Shown piece by piece: positions 12,101 to 22,800 of a stretch of DNA of 64,000 nt. Positions within the stretch are counted from its first letter, which is position 1. Every line of letters starts with the position of its first letter. This DNA comes from Psettodes erumei (taxonomy: Eukaryota > Chordata > Actinopteri > Pleuronectiformes > Psettodidae), in contig JAFBJZ010000781.1 in NCBI GenBank assembly GCA_016785225.1, positions 3,968,001-4,032,000 on the forward strand, read 5' to 3'. The notes under the pieces were generated by a model, which saw nothing but the letters and a program-made list of their open reading frames with translations, was not told the origin of the DNA and did not search any database. A program made the position numbers and the translations under genes.

Positions 12101-14707
12101 GGAAAGTGAATTTATTCACACAGGGTTCCCACTTTCTGTGATCCACCTCCAAATTAGATGAAAATCCACCAGCAAGGGAAGGTCTGTCCAAATAAAGACG
12201 ACGAACAGGAACAAACTTCAGAAAAGAAGAGATGGATAACGACGGGTGATCGATAGTTTAAACAAAAAAGGAAAATCATAAGACATGGCATCTTCCCATT
12301 GAGTGGCTACTCTTCTTCAGACTTGGATTGTCTTCTTCCCCATTTATCCTGACAGACAGAGCTGGTGCTGGGACAGCTAAGCCTGAACTTCCTGCAGACT
12401 GCTGAGAATCCAGTAGATGGATGAAGATCTGTTTGTTGATGCTGCTTGAAGTTTTTTTCATAAATGTTGTGGTTCCCTTTTTTAAATGTCCTTAGTTTGA
12501 GGAAGGGGATACGTCCAGCAGCATCGAACAGAACACAGAGCGGCCTGGTAGTAGCACTCCTACCTTGCGCAGTCGGCATAAGCTGCTGGAGTGGAACGCC
12601 AGGTGATCCTAAAGGAGCTACACCAGGATGCTGGAAAATCAGCCCATGGCGACCAACGTCAATCCGGGACCTCTTAGCCTGATCTGGGATTTAAAACACA
12701 CAATACCCTCATAACGCAAAAAAAAAAAAAAAAAAAAAAGCACTCGGCACAGAGCAATGACCTTCTGAGACCTAACAGGTCACCTCTCCTTCCTCGGGTT
12801 AAGACTTCAACAGAGCGCTAGTAGAGGATGCCAAAAGTCTAAAAGCAGAAGCAATTAGAGGGAGAAAAGAAAAGAAACAGAAAACAAAGCAAACGGGGAG
12901 GAAACAAAGCAACATAAGAGACTGGAGTCTACGATCCTTGCCCTACCTGCTTGCACCATAGCCTGTTGCCTCTTAAAGGCATCCATGTCTCCAGGATTTG
13001 TAATGGTGCCTGCAGCAGCCCCTTGATGTCCCTGTAAAAAAAAACTCTCAAGGAATTATTGAAGGATTTCCTCTTACGCAAGATTTTTCAGCAGAATTTA
13101 AGAAAGTCACTATAGATAATTTGATTGTAATAAGTTCTTATGCCAGTGTCGCCTCTATCACCTGAAACTGCTGCTGGGCAGAGAAAGCTGCAGAAACATT
13201 GGGAGGAAGCTGTGTTGCTATGGCAACTGGAGTCACTGCTTGGCCGTCCTTTCCAGTAACAACCTTTACCTGAAAAAGATGCATATTTGTAAAGCGCTTA
13301 ATATACATTGGATGAACTACAGTTCTGTAATGTAAAACTCCTGCTGGACCTCACACTAGGAGCTAACCAGTGTATTACCTCATCATTAATGACCTCTGAC
13401 TGCTCTTCTTCTTCTTCTTCATCCTCAAGGTCCAAATCATTCTGTCTCAAGTAGGTATACAAGGGCACACAGGGCTTCTTTTTAAATGCCAGGTAATCCA
13501 TCATGTTCCCTTGCAGGTGTTGCAGAAAGAAAAGCTCAATCAGGTATTCTTTGAACACTTCCTTCAGACTCTCCATCTTCTTGTTGTGGTGTTCCAAGCA
13601 CTGTTTTCTCAGCTGAGCAATCTCTGGAGTAGAAGGAGCAATTTCCTCTAACTTCTTAGGAACTTGCTTCTTCATAGCGCCTACAGTCATGCTGGTGGGT
13701 GCAAGAGGATTGTTGGGGATCCCTTGGGGTGGACTGGTGAGGGATGGGCTAGATGGTGGAATAGAGGTGGGTATACTGAAAGTTGCCGTGGCAGTGGTTC
13801 CTACTCCTGCAACCACACCCTGTGCCGACTTTTCAAATATCATAGGGCGGGCCAGCTGTCCTTGAATGATACTGCTGATCTGTGGAGGTAGGTTAGAAGT
13901 GGTGATGTGACCAGGGCTGCCCAAAGTGGGGAGAGTGGTACTGGTGGCCACAGGACTTTGAGGTCCAAGGTGGTGGATGGTGCCTCCAGTCTGTGAGTGA
14001 GGCTGAGAGAGCCGGCGTTCCCGTACAGAGCCTGGTGCTCCAGCAGAGGCCAGCTGCACCTGGCCAGGTGTGGCTTGGGCTATCTGCGCCAGTCCTGTCC
14101 CCTCCTGGTAAACAAAGTGGCCACTTCCTGATGGACTGCCTAAGCTGATTTGACGCACTATCATTCCAGCTTCAACAAATCGTGTTGGACTCTGTCCACA
14201 CACACTCAGTGCTGTTGCAGGTGCTCCTGGCCTTGTAACACCTTGGAGAGGGAGTGGACTGTGCTGGGTGGGACTTTGGGGCTGCATGGGTTGGGGCACA
14301 GGTGACGTTACCTGTATGTAGGAGGGTGGAGCAGGCTCAAATCTCCACTGAGATGTAGTATGCTGGAACCCAGGGGATGCAGGATTCTGGATAGGGAGTG
14401 GGGTTAGGGTGATCTGCTGGTTACCAGTCACCATCTGTCCCACATTTTGTAAAGTGATGTTCATGTTCTGGCCAGTGACTGGGCTACGACTCATGATTTT
14501 CTGAAAATTGGGTGACTGAGGGGCTGAAGGGCTGGTGGCAGATGAAAATGTGGTCACAGGAGATTGAGGGTGGTTAACGGTAGCTTGCTGTTGTGTAGCC
14601 GCCATGTTAGGCTGCTGCTGCGGTTGCTCCTCTGATTCAGACCCACTGACAGACTTGGTTCTCTGGAGCTGTCGTTGCATATTCTGTGATCCACTTCCAT
14701 GGTGCAT
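1..14707 (-). CDS. ep400: EP400 chromatin-remodelling ATPase (E1A-binding protein p400), 5' two-thirds; 29 coding exons, cut by left edge
   Basis: EP400 is the SWR1/INO80-family ATPase of the nuclear TIP60/NuA4 complex, exchanging H2A.Z/H3.3 into nucleosomes. The start codon at 14707 opens with MHHGSGSQNMQRQLQR, very like the human amino terminus. Twenty-nine coding exons give about 1,966 residues; human EP400 is about 3,160, so the rest of lobe 2, the SANT region and the C-terminal Q-rich part lie left of the window. Order: Q/P/S-rich N terminus (1-779), HSA region (780-888), acidic linker, RecA lobe 1 with Walker A DETGLGKT (about 1114-1121) and DEVQ box (about 1217-1220), a roughly 500-residue insert, then lobe 2. 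Reading phase is consistent across every junction except inside the exon at 341-544, which carries one extra base. The intron at 9243-9342 has a GC donor. Family identity is very secure. Confidence 0.96.
3768..3786. repeat. Poly-T run (19) in ep400 intron
   Basis: An uninterrupted T run on the plus strand (A run in the transcript), inside the 2113-4020 intron, with no adjacent SINE or LINE body that I recognise. Confidence 0.9.
4420..4824. mobile_element. Possible second MITE-like element in an ep400 intron
   Basis: It begins CAGTGGTGG at 4420-4428 and ends CCACCACTG at 4816-4824, a perfect 9-bp terminal inverted repeat 405 bp apart, close to the length of the element at 40461. The similarity beyond the first nine bases is weak and no target-site duplication is visible. 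Chance pairing is possible. Confidence 0.3.
5979..7740 (-). other. ep400: ep400 coding exons 15-20: ATPase RecA lobe 1
   Basis: Exons in coding order are 7740-7563, 7465-7329, 7222-7053, 6894-6720, 6601-6465 and 6165-5979, residues 1077-1404. The ATP site reads LREYQQIGVDWLANLHKK then NGILADETGLGKTVQT (Walker A). KRWCPGLKILLYLGNRRER, the Walker B-equivalent LVLDEVQ, LINTPLQNTLKELWTM, then IQPFILRRSKRDVEKQLPKK and QLQRVCNHPELV follow in the usual order of Snf2 motifs. The DEVQ box in place of DEAH/DEGH agrees with EP400 (human DEMQ, from memory). No catalytic residue is missing. Confidence 0.95.
7833..9788 (-). other. ep400: ep400 coding exons 7-14: HSA domain and acidic linker
   Basis: Exons in coding order are 9788-9603, 9483-9343, 9242-9164, 8996-8959, 8879-8822, 8699-8616, 8231-8118 and 8023-7833, residues 780-1076. 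The HSA helicase-SANT-associated helix is visible as SHWDYLLEEMQWMAADFAQE followed by RRWKEAAAKK and the long basic helix KKSEERSKREREIQLRHIAS; in this family it binds actin and actin-related proteins. The AREVEFFWSNIEQ / VVEIKLQFEIYEKR junction spans the GC-AG intron. A short basic cluster (AKKRKSD) and an acidic stretch (DEESTIEEQEAMEGE) follow, then LIDSLLSVDQY. Exon 10 is only 38 nt. The donor of exon 13 (before 8118) is weak but is the only GT that keeps phase. Confidence 0.92.
8757..8798. other. Perfect-stem hairpin inside a short ep400 intron
   Basis: TTTGCCGTATG at 8764-8774 pairs perfectly with CATACGGCAAA at 8780-8790 around a 5-base loop, and GTGTTT (8757-8762) can pair with AAACAC (8793-8798) beyond a small internal loop. 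It occupies the middle of the 122-bp intron between exons 8822-8879 and 8616-8699. Confidence 0.6.
10115..14707 (-). other. ep400: ep400 coding exons 1-6: Q/P/S-rich N-terminal region
   Basis: Exons in coding order are 14707-13379, 13269-13162, 13031-12947, 12683-12564, 10903-10509 and 10414-10115, encoding residues 1-779. The first holds a conserved block (KEVFKEYLIELFFLQH, then LRQNDLDLEDEEEEEE) whose glutamate run is a CTT/CTC-type repeat near 13397-13430. Exon 4 contains a basic AKRSRIDVGRHGLIFQHPG segment, followed across the splice by GGMPPTPQ. Exon 5 is rich in glutamine and proline and carries runs such as QPQQQQSQ. This part is probably disordered and serves protein contacts. The introns at 10904-12563 and 14743-15809 are AT-rich; apart from a 22-A run at 12718-12739 I recognise nothing in them. 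Confidence 0.93.
12718..12739. repeat. Poly-A run (22) in ep400 intron
   Basis: An uninterrupted A run on the plus strand, about 35 bp outside the acceptor of the exon ending at 12683. Read on the minus strand it is a T run in the intron upstream of that exon. Confidence 0.9.
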
Positions 14708-15809
14708 TGCGTGAGACTTGTATTATGTTTAAACACAATAACCTGTGAAAAGGGCAAACCAAAGCAAAGAAAACTAATAAGTGATTTTGAATATAAAATT
14801 GGCCAGAAGTCTTTTTCTAGGAGGTCACGCAATTATTACAAACACTAGTAAAAAATGTTAAGTACCAAAGATAGATCCATTCTGGTCCCAGATTTCAAAC
14901 ATCTTAGTGAATTGTAGTTTTAAAATAAGGTTGCCAGTAAGAGAGTATATACAGATTTGTCACATAAACAATTTACTGGATCAACCAAAAAAATACATTC
15001 ATGGCTGGTTATTTTCATCTAGAAACAATTTCAAGCAATATTAAACAATAATATAATACAAAGGACAGGGTATACTTAAGACATGATATCTGATACATCC
15101 TCGTAATAAAATGTATTTATAATTATAAGGTACAGAATTGATGTATTAAAAAATAGTCAAGGGCTATTACCTTTAAGCCCCCGAACATATTTAACATAAT
15201 ATAGCTATAAATCAGCATAGCACGTGATTGTTATGTAATGAAAATGATAGAGTTGATCTTGTTTGCCGCCTGTCAACCTGCTTTTTAAACAAAAGGTATC
15301 GTTAGTGATAGTGATAATGGTGATTGTACAGTTACTGTTGGCCTGATACAGTTAACTACACCGTTGACAGATTTTGTAGTTTAAAGAAGACCACGGTTTC
15401 TTACGGTGCACAGACGTTACATTTACAACCAAAATTGGTTACGTAAAAATGTATTCTCTGAAAACTCGCTTTAATTTTCATTGTTTGTTACGACGTTAAA
15501 CGGCAGCTACACTTCTAGTATTGCTCCGGGGCGTATTTTACGCAAACGCTAGCTTGCTAAAAGCAATACAATGAGACGACACTTGCAATTGTCAGAGTAA
15601 TTAAATAAACAAAGGGACGTTTGATGACCACACCAAAGATAAAATTAAAATATAAAATTATAAACATCTGCAATAGTGCTGTCTTTGTCATTTCTGCAAT
15701 TACAACAATCCTCGATACAGAACGCGTGCTAACCACGTTAGCTTGTTACTGCTAGCAGGCCAGCTGCCAATTAATAAATACATTTTATCACCTCGACGAC
15801 GTTACTTAC

Positions 15810-15970
15810 GGGGAAAGGGGCTTCTGTAGCAGTCTCATAAATCCTAAGTCATATTTACAGTAAGTTACATGCTGCAACAAATGTTATTACACGAAAAAAT
15901 AAAATATCGATATTGCTAGCGGCTAGTCAATATTTTGGAGCTAATTTCATTCAGCAACATGGCGACCGCG
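15810..15970 (-). other. ep400: ep400 5' UTR exon (non-coding first exon), probable
   Basis: A good minus-strand donor (gtaagtaac) sits at 15809 and back. It matches the acceptor at 14743-14744 in front of the start-codon exon, which has 35 nt of leader (14708-14742). The upstream end of this exon is inferred from the promoter-like sequence near 15,955-15,995; no transcript evidence is available here. Confidence 0.5.
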
Positions 15971-15995
15971 GCAACCTTTTGTGTGACCCGGATGT
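15955..15995 (-). promoter_or_regulatory. Candidate TATA-less ep400 promoter with YY1-like and ETS-like sites
   Basis: CAACATGGCGACC at 15955-15967 fits the YY1 motif (ATGGCG core) and ACCCGGATGT at 15986-15995 fits an ETS core, in a short CG-richer stretch within AT-rich DNA. Both motifs are common just around the start sites of housekeeping vertebrate genes. The position fits the inferred ep400 leader exon. No TATA box is evident. Inference from motifs only. Confidence 0.4.
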
Positions 15996-18298
15996 CGTTC
16001 TGTTTGCAGGAAGCGTTAACACCGTGAAACAATGACGTATGAATTTATTATGACTCTTTGTAATACCCTTAGCCTTGAGGTCTAATTTCACTTATCTTCA
16101 AATTACGTACTTATTTGTTTATTTATTTATTTAATTCCTTCTTGAATCAGTGGGTTCTACATGTATATTATATACTTTACTTTATAAGTTATTTGGAGTC
16201 TGGATCCGGTATAAAGTTTAAATGCAACAATAAAGGCGAAACTTGTAATTTAAGTCAAGTAATGTATTAAACTAAATACCTACTAATTTAGCAACTGAAT
16301 TTTACTGAAACAGACTAGAAGAGATCCTATAGTTTTAACAATAAATATTTATTTTCATCACACAGTGTGCAAATTTGACTGGCAGTTATTAAATAAAAGT
16401 AGAAAAGGCAATTTGATAAATTCTAACAATCTTCTGTAGTAGTACTATCAAGCAAAAATTCTTTACAAATTCATTCACAAATTTTTTGAGTGGCGTTTTT
16501 CTTAACATTTATCCAAACTTAAAGATCAAAAGACAAAATTAGCAATTCTTAACAAATAAAACTAACATGCACACATACACATAAATATAAGCAATGTGGC
16601 ATGCCATTAATGTCACTTGAAATACCTCACCACTGAGGTCAAAACAGTGTGGATGAGTTGAATGTTGTCTTTGTAACTGAAATTAAAATTCTTTTGGATT
16701 GAGTAACCAGGCACAATGTTGTGTTGAATGTGTCAAAGGGTCAAGATGTGTGCTAAGGCAAGAATACCAATTATGCCTTTGCATGAAGGGGCAACTCTAA
16801 AGAGCAAGTCACTGAGACTAAACTTCCAGGGGTCTCCATTGATAGGCAGTTACAGTGGCATAATCACATTGACAAAATAAAAAGAAAAAAGCAATATCTA
16901 TTATCAAGTGATGATTCACTTCACACATTCTCTTTCCTTACACCAAGTATGACCTTACAGGTCAAACAAGCCTTGGTATGGTCACATCTACCCAGCAATC
17001 TGGTCAAGCACAAAAAATAAAGAGCTGCACAAGATTCATTTAGTGCAGAATAGAGAGGCATGTCTTGCACTCTGGTATCAAATGAGACAAAGTACCAACC
17101 TTACAGACACTTATTCTAGTCTTTTAATTTTAGTCAGAAATATGTGCGTTTCAAAGTAACCCTACCACCTGTATTTAGGAATAACATGTTCTAAGAACAA
17201 ACATGATCATGAAACAAGACAGGTAAGGAGGGGTCATGCTGCAAATCCTCAACCAGCACAATGAACAAAAAACTGTTTGTATGGTGCCATTTCACACTGA
17301 AATAATTTGTCATATTTCATTACTCAAGCCACAAGTAAAAAGTATCTTTAAAAAGCAACTACAGGCTATACTTAGTCGGAGGCGAATAACTTTTTTATTT
17401 TGTATGTTTTCAGGTGTAAGTAAATCTGCTTATATTGGTACATATAGAAATATTCACAGTGTTATAGGGTTAGTTGAAACTATAGTTGGTTAATGAAATG
17501 TTTGAATGTTTTTTGTAATGTTTTATGGATGAAATCCGATACTTTCTTGTATGTACTTGTATTTGTTGAAATGGTAGTGGGCCTTTGTAATACTGTGTAT
17601 CCTGTTTTGTATAGGTTTGCTGTAATTACTGTAAAATCTCAATCAAGTGTAGAAATATTCTTACTGGAGTCTATATGAGTATAAGACTTGTCTATAGGAC
17701 AATTTCAATGATGAGGTCAAAACATACTTTCATTACCATTATAGCCACTACTATGCCGGGATGAAAAATGTACAAAAAAAGATGGCGCAGTTTTAGTAGT
17801 ATTGCTACACACTGGAAATATTTGGTCATCTCATCCAGAATATCATGACTCCTGTTTACTGTACACATAATGCCAACCACTTTAAATACAGAAAAAATAT
17901 ATAATCTTTGTTTCAAGACACAGACAGATACAACACATTTAAAATCAATTATTACTTAACCTGATAATTCTATGTGCAAAACACAAGATATCACACTAAT
18001 ATATGTAACAAAACAAATACTGACAGCAATTTACTTGATCAAAGTCAAACAATCATAGCACAGTCTGTCTTCAAAAACATGTAGAAAACAGGACTTCCAG
18101 TCATTTCTGCGCATTTAAATAAAGATTACAGACTGGGCTTTGGGATAAGAGCAGATGCTCCAGTGGTCATTTCCCTTAAGAAAGATCAAAGTGCTTGTGT
18201 GTACTGATAGTCTAGGAGGATCCATCTACACTGAGGGGAAACAATGGGACAGGACTACCCAGTAGCTGTGAGTTCAGTTGAAGAGCTCATGGATACTG
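15996..18298. other. ulk1 3' flank / ep400-ulk1 intergenic region
   Basis: No protein-coding gene is seen. Besides the LINE relic, the stretch is AT-rich. Minus-strand AATAAA signals that could end ulk1 lie at 17394-17399 and 16348-16353, which would give ulk1 a 3' UTR of about 0.9 or 1.9 kb. PUS1, which sits between ULK1 and EP400 in human (from memory), is not here. Confidence 0.5.
16740..17400 (+). mobile_element. Decayed non-LTR retrotransposon (LINE) fragment, end of reverse transcriptase
   Basis: Plus-strand translation of 16816-16890 gives TKLPGVSIDRQLQWHNHID, and 17020-17078 gives ELHKIHLVQNREACLALW. These resemble the 'KLLGVxID...W..HI' and 'LQxLQNRAAR' blocks that close the reverse transcriptase of jockey/Rex/CR1-type LINEs. 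The frame is broken by several stops and shifts, and there is no endonuclease or upstream RT part, so it is a dead 3' relic. It lies antisense to ulk1, in that gene's 3' flank or long 3' UTR. The clade cannot be assigned by eye, and the limits are approximate. Confidence 0.6.
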
Positions 18299-19800
18299 TT
18301 AAGCCTGTAGAGCAGAAAGGCGTCTCTCAATACACTGCTTACCTGAGAACATAGAGATTGAACAAGTGAGATTAGAATGAAATCAGGCCAAGACCTGAGC
18401 AAGATCAGATGGGAAACACAGTCATCATTGGTCTGATACTAGCATTTGAAACTATTTTCTGTTGGTTGCGTGTCATAGTGCCATCACATACATTTCTCAA
18501 TGCTGTCGATATCCTTTTGCTCCGTGATGATTCGCGATAGACCCTCCATCAGCAGAAGGGCTCTGTGGTAGCGCTGGACTGATGCTGTGCCAAAGTGGAA
18601 CATCTCATCCAAAGCAGCAGACTGCACCTGAACGCAATGAAAGCACACAGATGTAAGGCTATGATAAAGATGCTTACTGAATATATACTGTATTGACTCT
18701 AACTTGCAGGGGATATCAATATGTCCTGCTGTGAGATTAGCTCACCATGTGCACAGTGTGGCTATAGATGAGCTTCTCTGCTGTGAGTCCATTAAAGCGA
18801 TCCATAAGCTTCTGTTTGTCAAGCAAGAAGGTCTGCAGCTGATCGTTGAGGGAGCGGCAATATGTCACACATCTCTTGTACAATTCATTCAGCTTCCTGA
18901 TCACTGCACAAAGAAAACAGAGTATGCAAAGAAATGTAAACTAACCATGGTCATCAGAATTTAAAATGGAATACCACGTCTCACTCTGCAAGACCATCAC
19001 AGCAGAAATACCAGGATAGGTCAAGATGCTCTCTGTGATTTTAATGCTTCAGCTTTTTCAACCAAAACTGCATACTGTAGTAGTCTGCAATAGGAGTGTT
19101 TGATGATCAAAACTCACCTTGTTTGACTGTAGCAGATGGGAGGAGTATCCCTTTTTTGATGTTCTCTTTAGCAGTGTGCAGCGCAGATGACAGAAACTCT
19201 TCAGCCTTTATGTACAACACTAACTGCTCTGCATAGCTGGAATGTGCACATGACAAGTTAATTTCCACAAAGACCTGCAAAGGAAGAGAGCTACCTTACA
19301 TGTTGAAATGTAAAAACTCACCTCCATTCTCTACTCAGAAGGCTAATCTGATCTGTCACCATGCTCTGCTCTAGAAAAGAAACATCAGGACTGCTGATGG
19401 CATCCAGGCCCGGGTCTTTGGAAGAAGCCAATTCCATGACACAGTGGACAAAAGCAAAGGTGAAACGCAGGTCACTCAGGGCATCTGTATGAGCCTGCTG
19501 TAAAAAAAGAACCAATATAATACTGTTAATACTGAAACTGTTCATGCAGAATCTGGATTAGTTGAGTTTATGCTCACATGCAAATGTTTGCCGATAACAA
19601 CCTAGGGGAGTCACCTAACAGCATCATCATATTATTTATGTGTACCTCCATCAGTGTATCTTCAGCGAGCTCTGGAGGGTGAAAGACCAGATTGCTGTGT
19701 GGCGTGGCATCCATGGCGTCGCTCTCGCTGTTTCTACGACTGCCTCTCTGGAGAAGGCGACTGTTAAGCAGCCAGGTGGAGTTAATGTAGGTGGGGGAAC
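18299..19800 (-). other. ulk1: ulk1 coding exons 22-27: C-terminal EAT (tandem MIT) domain
   Basis: Exons in coding order are 19800-19646, 19497-19322, 19236-19118, 18903-18746, 18627-18492 and 18342-18299. The helices read ELAEDTLMEQAHTDALSDLR, TDQISLLSREWSYAEQLVLY, SATVKQVIRKLNELYKRC and VQSAALDEMFHFGTAS. In ULK1 this domain binds ATG13/FIP200 and membranes. The exon 23 acceptor is of the NAGNAG type (cagCAG). Confidence 0.93.
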
Positions 19801-22800
19801 CTGCATTTAAGAAAATAAAAGTTAACTTTGAACAGCTAAAATCTGAGCAAACCAAAGAACATGGGACAAATGACAGATTTTAGGACTACAATAACCACTT
19901 ATTAGTGATTATTTATTATGTATTTTGTTATTAAGGTAATTTTCAGAGTAGTTAGAATACCTACCTGAGAACATCCTTGATACCACGGTATCAGGAGGAG
20001 TGTTGGGTGGAGAACCTATAGTGAAGACTGCAAGAGGTGGGCTGTCTGGGCACTGAAAACCCATATTACAACCAGTAGGAGGAGCTGCAGGAGCAGATAA
20101 GATGAGCGTAAGTCAAAAGGCAAAGTGATCATGGGAAACTGTAGTCCAGTTGAACTGCAGCACTGTCCATGGCCGTGGTCTATGCAATAAGTACTTCAAA
20201 ATAGGTTCTTTGTAACTACAACGGAGTAATACCTCACTTTACTTCCACAATTATATATATTTATATATAATAATATCTGCTGATTTCATTATTACTTCAA
20301 GCCTTTCCTTTGCATAATACATCAGCTGAAACAGGACTAGTCCTGTTCGTGGTACTTTGCACTGGTACCTGTTATATCCATGCTTTTCTCACAGTTAAGG
20401 TTCTCGTCACTTCCCTCTGCAAAAAGGTGAGCTCCAAAGGCGGCCTTCAGTAGCATGTCAGACAGCCTTCCTGTGCTCAGTGATCTGGACATTCAACACA
20501 GCCACAGACACCATCATGAGTATTTAATCATTTATCAGACAGCGTTTCTTCAACCGTGTGACATCTCTAGGTGCTAGGTGGCAGGTTTGCACATGAATGA
20601 CAGTCTCAATTAGATGTGGATTATTGACATAACCATCTAAAAAAAAAAAAAGAAATGTAATTCCTTGTGATTATTGCAGGATGTTATTGTATTATCAGAA
20701 AATAATAACTGTTATTCATAATAATATAATAACTCAAGCTGACCGTTTAAAGGGACCCTTTTTATTGGCAGGTTTCCTGCTGTGGTTGGTCTGGGAGGCA
20801 GGAGATGGATCAAGGGATGGCAGGTTTGGGACTGTCCTGATTCGGTTTGGCATTCTTGAGTGGACCTTCTGTTTAAAAGCAAATGAAAGTCATGAAACCA
20901 AATTTAATCACTTACATGGACATAGTACAGTTTGATGATGTCTGATTTACAGACAAGATGATTGTTTCTGAAGACAGGTGAAACTAAATCATGCTGGTTA
21001 ATGTGCTGTGCGCAATACTGGCAAGACTGGCATGACCTTGTGTAGATGACAAAATATTTATTTTTGTGATAATAACAACAACAATATAGATGTTTAAGAC
21101 GCTGACCTTAGGGCTGGGGGTGTCCTGCATGTCAGGAGAGTCAGTGACCAGTCCAGTTCTTGTGCTGAGCGGGATATTCTGCTCTGAGGTCTTTGGGGTA
21201 GTTCCCACTTCAATTCAGATGATTACAGATATTAAATCATGAGCAATATCAGTGAATTTACTCTTGCCTCTTTACTCTTTAAAGTCAGTGTTCACTGGCA
21301 CACTTTTACTTTTAAAAACATCACTAACACTGAATGAAACAGGCTTAGGCATGCACTCTGGGCGTTGTCAAAAGGCCGAAATGAAAGTTAATGAGTCAGG
21401 CGCAGGGAACGTGAGCATGGTGAAAATCAAATACCATCACCGCACCACAAAACATGTGGGAGTGTACTGAAAACAACATATTACAGATGGTGGAATTTTT
21501 GTTAACACCCAAATGGCCCTCGTGGCCAGCATCAAGTGACACTATCAAATACAAATAGCACTGTCAAATTCCCATGTAGTGTGTAAAGCTGTAGGAGTGT
21601 CACCAAGATAGTTTCTGTGAAAGAACTCAAACATTCCCTAGATACATAAAACAAAAATCAATTAAGATCCCTACCTAGTGGGGAGCACTGTTGTGGCTGA
21701 GCTCCTCCAGCAGCCAGCCTCTTGGAGTTGTGGACAAATCCAGGACCCGGAGCTCCACAGCCTCCACTGTGTGGAGAGCTTTCACCGCTGCTGCCTGCAT
21801 AGCACAGTGTGACCCTGGGCGACATGAGACATAGTTAGACGAGGGCAGAAGAGAGTAACGAGACTTTAAAGTGGGGTGGATGCAGAGAGATAAGACAGCT
21901 GAGAGGCTGCACATGCCTGGTGGAGCCATGCAAGCCGACAGGTTGCAGGTTCTGTTCCATACGCTGGTAGTTTTGAATCTGCGTTGGGACGGGAATGGGC
22001 ACAGAGGGACTGCTCTTATGGCCAACGATTTCAACAAGCTTGCTGCATGGATGGAAGAGGAAGGCAAGGAATTAGACAAAGTGGAATAGACTAGTGACAA
22101 GTGTTTTTGATGGTTTTAAAAAAAACAGTTGTGCAATTTAATAAAATTAAATGCACAAGTTCTAAAACCAAGATTACACAAAATGGATTTACTGTACACA
22201 CCGATATTATGCTCACCCTCAACCTCATCATCCATTGTATCTCTGAACATTTCAACACAACCAAATCTACACCTGCCTGGCTCTCTCTTACCTGACAGGC
22301 TTGGAGGGAGAATGTGGCAGAGGTGAGGGGGGGGGCGTCTGTCCTCCAGGTCCAGGACCTCCCTCAGCAATTAGTGAGATCCTGGAAAGGGCATAAAAAA
22401 GTGGAGAATAAATGTATTATATATATATGTATATAAGTTCATAAATGTTACATGTAACATATATAATTTTCTTATTGTTTATTAATGATATTTATGTTTG
22501 GGTTTACATGACAAGTACATTCTGTTTGTGCGAAACTCACCCACTGTATATAAGGCAACTTTCAATTGGTGAACCAGCATCTACTTCACATGGGTACTCA
22601 CCTGCAAAGTAATAAATCAGAAATGGCCAGGCTTCAGGAAATAAATGTAACAGCACGTAACAGGCCAATGTAAAGAAAACATGCACGCTAAAAAAAATAT
22701 AGAGTGAGAGAGAGGTCAGAGGTCTTACTGGGGTACTGGGCAGGCACCATGACATAGTCGTCTGTGTAAGATGAGGTGCTCCTGCTGTCTTGATTGGCTA

